This document shows positions 6,989 to 9,156 of a DNA stretch of 9,156 nucleotides, in pieces. How positions within the stretch are numbered: the first letter of the stretch is position 1; every line of letters begins with the position of its first letter. The notes under the pieces are model-generated. The model did not search any database, was not told the DNA's origin, and saw only the letters and a program-made list of their open reading frames with translations. A program made the position numbers and the translations under genes. This DNA is from Fibrobacter sp. UBA4373 (lineage in GTDB: Bacteria; Fibrobacterota; Fibrobacteria; Fibrobacterales; Fibrobacteraceae), in NCBI GenBank assembly GCA_002390045.1, contig DGSB01000051.1, positions 13,912 to 23,067 of the forward strand. Direction: 5' to 3'.

Positions 6989-7055
6989 CTTTTTTGGACG
7001 AAAAATTCCTGCCCATTCTCACACATCCCGTTTCTTGAATATTAGATTTAGGCAT

Positions 7056-8411
7056 ATGAACTGGAAACTCTATATTCTTTGGCTTATTTCTTTCCTCGCA
7101 GGCGTCATTTTCGTTTACGTCCTGCCCGATGATTCCCTTTCCCCGTCTCTCCGATATTTGTTCCTCGGCATTTGGGGAACCGTGCTTGGCGCCATTTTCA
7201 ACGCAATCACTCTCAAGTTAAACAATAGGCCCAAAGAGGATCCGTTCGACGTTTTAACCAAGAACGATCCCGAAACACAGTTCGTCCCTGTTGTCGGAGG
7301 GAAAGGACAGGATCCTATCGACAACACTCCTGCATTCCAAAAGGCGGAAGCGGTTGAAGAAGAATCCCTGGCAAAAGGAACTTCGAAACCGACCATCGTC
7401 GCCCCGGAATTTCCCGACGACGAATGGATCGATTTTAGCCGTGAACTTTTGCACAATCGGCCGTTCCCTGAAGTGATTCGCAAGCTGAGCGCGATTCTCC
7501 CTAAAATTTTCAAGGGAGCTTCGGGCGTTCTCTATATGTACAGCAACAATCAAGACGAGTTGCACCAGATTTTCTCCTTCGGTGAACATAAGATCAGCGA
7601 TCCGACAATCAACCGAGCGGAATGCGCAAGCTTCGACAGCGCAAAAATCGTCGTCGCCGATTATTCAGATCCTCAACACGTCAGCGGCTGCATGCACTTG
7701 CACTACCGCCCCCAAGGATATTCCCTCTGCGCACCGGTGGAAGGTCTTGAAGAACATTTCGGCATTCTCACCATCCAAGTGGACGAACTTCCCCAGGGCG
7801 AAACGATCGAATCCTGGAAAACGAAAATGTCCATGGTCGTTACCGCATTCGGTCTCTTTGTCGCGAACCAGAATTTGCAGATCCGTTTCAAGACACAAAG
7901 TCTCCGCGATCAATTGACAGGTCTTGTAAACAAGCGTTACTTGGAAGAAGCCCTGACTAGATCCTTAAGCGAAGCTCGCCGCCACGGCACCCCGATCGGC
8001 ATGATCATGCTTACCATGGATAATCTGGAATATCTGAAAAACACGCACGGGGTCCACGCCGAAGAGCAGATGCTTTGGGAACTTGCCCAGCGTCTTCCGC
8101 GTTATATCCGTACAGAAGACATTCCTTGCCGCTATGGAGAGAACACGCTTTGCGTCTTGCTTCCGGGAGCCGACAAAGTCCGCACCCAGCAACGCGCCGA
8201 AAAAATCCGCCACGAAATTGAAAATTTGCAGGTCGCTTACGGGAAGCTCATTCTGCAGACGACCCTCAGCCTTGGCGTTGCCACTTATCCAGAAAACGCA
8301 AAGACTGCCGCAGAGCTGACTTCCATTGCAGAGCAAGCGATGCAGCAAGCTTCCGCACTCGGAAAGAACCGTGTTTGCACCGCCCAGGCGTCCGTTTCCA
8401 GCGAAAATTAA
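7056..8411 (+). CDS. membrane-anchored GAF-like plus degenerate GGDEF protein, probable c-di-GMP receptor
   Basis: The 451-residue protein has two hydrophobic segments at about 4-23 and 33-54, a charged linker to about 120, a GAF-like sensory region at about 126-275, and a C-terminal GGDEF-family domain (about 280-445) opening with DQLTGLVNKRYLEEAL at 285-300. The active site is degenerate. GGDEF/GGEEF is replaced by GENTL (361-365). In the usual LDxDxFKxxND segment the first metal-ligand Asp is Thr320 and the nucleotide-contacting Asn is Lys329. Yet RTED (352-355) sits exactly five residues before the signature, the position of the allosteric RxxD site that binds cyclic-di-GMP in this family. 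I infer a non-catalytic receptor or scaffold. The ATG at 7056 is chosen because MNWKL begins the membrane helix; the frame continues upstream to 6960 with non-membrane, basic sequence. The ribosome binding site is weak (AGG). It is transcribed alone: divergent from carB and followed by a terminator. Confidence 0.9.
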   Translation: MNWKLYILWLISFLAGVIFVYVLPDDSLSPSLRYLFLGIWGTVLGAIFNAITLKLNNRPKEDPFDVLTKNDPETQFVPVVGGKGQDPIDNTPAFQKAEAVEEESLAKGTSKPTIVAPEFPDDEWIDFSRELLHNRPFPEVIRKLSAILPKIFKGASGVLYMYSNNQDELHQIFSFGEHKISDPTINRAECASFDSAKIVVADYSDPQHVSGCMHLHYRPQGYSLCAPVEGLEEHFGILTIQVDELPQGETIESWKTKMSMVVTAFGLFVANQNLQIRFKTQSLRDQLTGLVNKRYLEEALTRSLSEARRHGTPIGMIMLTMDNLEYLKNTHGVHAEEQMLWELAQRLPRYIRTEDIPCRYGENTLCVLLPGADKVRTQQRAEKIRHEIENLQVAYGKLILQTTLSLGVATYPENAKTAAELTSIAEQAMQQASALGKNRVCTAQASVSSEN

Positions 8412-8426
8412 AGCATCTATCTTTTG

Positions 8427-8463
8427 AAAAAGCTCAGCCTTCGGGCTGAGCTTTTTGTTTTTT
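8427..8463. terminator. bidirectional terminator with UUCG tetraloop
   Basis: A perfect 13-bp stem (8427-8439 AAAAAGCTCAGCC with 8444-8456) is capped by C(TTCG)G on the + strand, the extra-stable tetraloop often used in terminators, and followed by GTTTTTT. On the minus strand the stem itself ends in five T, followed by CAAAAG. It lies between the GGDEF-family gene and the hydrolase gene, 15 bases after one stop and about 10 before the other, so it can end both transcripts; the + direction looks stronger. Confidence 0.92.
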
Positions 8464-8466
8464 AGT

Positions 8467-9156
8467 CTAGCGAACTAGCTGCTTATCAAAAAATTCAAAG
8501 GTTTCCCGATAGGCTTTATCCCTCGCATCCTTGGACGAAAGGTAAAGATCGTGCAGCCCGCCGTCGATCTGTTCAAGCGTCACCTGGGAACCTAACTGCG
8601 GACCGTAATTTTTCATGTCGTCTACATTCAAGACCCCATCACAGCGGGAATATTCATCCACCCATGCAGAGCTTTTAACGCTGCAATCTCCATGCAAAAG
8701 TAAAATCGGAGTTTCTATATCCAAGCCATCCTGAACAAGAAGTTGCCCCTGATGGATAGCGCGGATCCAGCCGAAATCCTTGACCGGGCTCACCAGAGTT
8801 TTTAAATGCATGTCAAAATCCCATTCGCCATGCCCATCCTTGCGAAGACTGCGGCTGTAATTCGGATTCGGCAAATCGTTGATCGGAAAATCCGGTGCCA
8901 GCGAACCAAAAAAAGACACCACCGGAACTAGAATATGGCGCACAAACGCATTGACGTTCAATTCCAGGAACGGACTCGTCAGCGCGATTCCCCTGATTTT
9001 TTTCCCTTTATAACGTTCTTCCGCATAAAGGGGAACAATCAAGCCTCCCGTACTATGTCCAATCAAAAATTCCGGAATGTTCTTTTGCGTCGAATCCTTT
9101 AATGGCATGGTCAAACGCTGCGCGATTTCCATCGCGGAATCCAGTTCCGGGAAATA
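8467..9156 (-). CDS. alpha/beta hydrolase, serine aminopeptidase S33/lysophospholipase-like (5' end outside window)
   Basis: The frame stays open to the right edge, so the N-terminus is missing; 229 residues are visible. An internal ATG at 9132 is not the likely start because conserved-looking sequence continues upstream (YFPELDSA). The nucleophile elbow is IGHSTGG, with Ser35 of the visible part. The catalytic His is probably His202 in DGGLHDLYLS. The strand LLLHGD is present, but the Asp usually found three residues after HG is replaced by Ser (HGDCSVKS), so the acid may be in VLNVDDM further on, as I recall for a subgroup of these hydrolases. Substrate cannot be told: esters, lysophospholipids or monoacylglycerols are possible. 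No signal peptide can be assessed. It is convergent with the GGDEF-family gene and shares its terminator. Confidence 0.88.
   Translation of the reverse strand, partial: YFPELDSAMEIAQRLTMPLKDSTQKNIPEFLIGHSTGGLIVPLYAEERYKGKKIRGIALTSPFLELNVNAFVRHILVPVVSFFGSLAPDFPINDLPNPNYSRSLRKDGHGEWDFDMHLKTLVSPVKDFGWIRAIHQGQLLVQDGLDIETPILLLHGDCSVKSSAWVDEYSRCDGVLNVDDMKNYGPQLGSQVTLEQIDGGLHDLYLSSKDARDKAYRETFEFFDKQLVR

Larger units (their letters stand above)
6779..7055. other. divergent intergenic region between carB and the GGDEF-family gene
   Basis: This 277-base AT-rich stretch is the longest non-coding segment and must carry the start signals for two diverging transcripts. It contains a candidate carB promoter (6929-6957), an interrupted inverted repeat whose arms lie at 6790-6801 and 6912-6925, two adjacent short palindromes (6871-6881 and 6884-6894), a small hairpin followed by a minus-strand T-run (6816-6840), three TCACAA repeats and two exact AAAAATTTTA repeats. 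No convincing promoter for the plus-strand gene was found; a TATTAG at 7040 lies close to the start codon but has no partner -35. No RNA gene or small coding region is evident. Confidence 0.8.

Noticed and set aside
6960..7055. N-terminal extension of the GGDEF-family protein to a TTG at 6960
   Set aside because: The extra 32 residues are basic and do not resemble a membrane N-terminus; the ATG at 7056 begins directly at the hydrophobic helix.
6779..7055. A known riboswitch, tRNA or small RNA gene in the divergent region
   Set aside because: No conserved riboswitch core or cloverleaf could be recognised; only short complementarities are present.
8133..8150. Active diguanylate cyclase
   Set aside because: The signature reads GENTL and further metal and substrate residues are missing, so synthesis of cyclic-di-GMP is not supported.

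Overview
The window looks like ordinary chromosomal sequence from a Gram-negative-type bacterium of fairly balanced base composition. Intergenic DNA is AT-rich, coding density is high and every gene junction is short. Protein style and gene content suggest a Fibrobacter-like organism (Fibrobacterota). That is an impression from sequence, not a proven placement. No tRNA, rRNA, CRISPR array, insertion sequence or other mobile element is visible.

Layout from left to right: (1) the 3' end of an acetate kinase gene (ackA, + strand); (2) a convergent two-gene minus-strand unit made of a membrane protein of unknown function with a C-terminal helix-turn-helix-like segment, followed after 3 bases by truA (tRNA pseudouridine synthase); (3) a minus-strand carB-carA operon encoding both subunits of carbamoyl-phosphate synthase, in the reverse of the usual carA-carB order and closed by a strong terminator; (4) a 277-base divergent intergenic region, the longest non-coding stretch here; (5) a plus-strand gene for a membrane-anchored GAF plus degenerate GGDEF protein; (6) a convergent minus-strand alpha/beta hydrolase cut by the right edge. 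Both convergent junctions (ackA/truA and GGDEF protein/hydrolase) hold one perfect hairpin that can act as a terminator in both directions.

The pathways are largely independent: acetate/ATP metabolism, tRNA modification, carbamoyl-phosphate supply for arginine and pyrimidine synthesis, and probable cyclic-di-GMP sensing. Two points deserve most attention. First, the GGDEF-family protein has lost its active-site residues but keeps an RxxD motif exactly where the cyclic-di-GMP inhibitory site lies, which suggests a nucleotide receptor rather than a cyclase, in the manner of PelD. Second, the DNA upstream of carB can be read as a leader of about 140 bases. Its two ends are complementary, its 3' arm lies next to the carB ribosome binding site, and it contains further small hairpins and palindromes, so it may be a control region for carBA.
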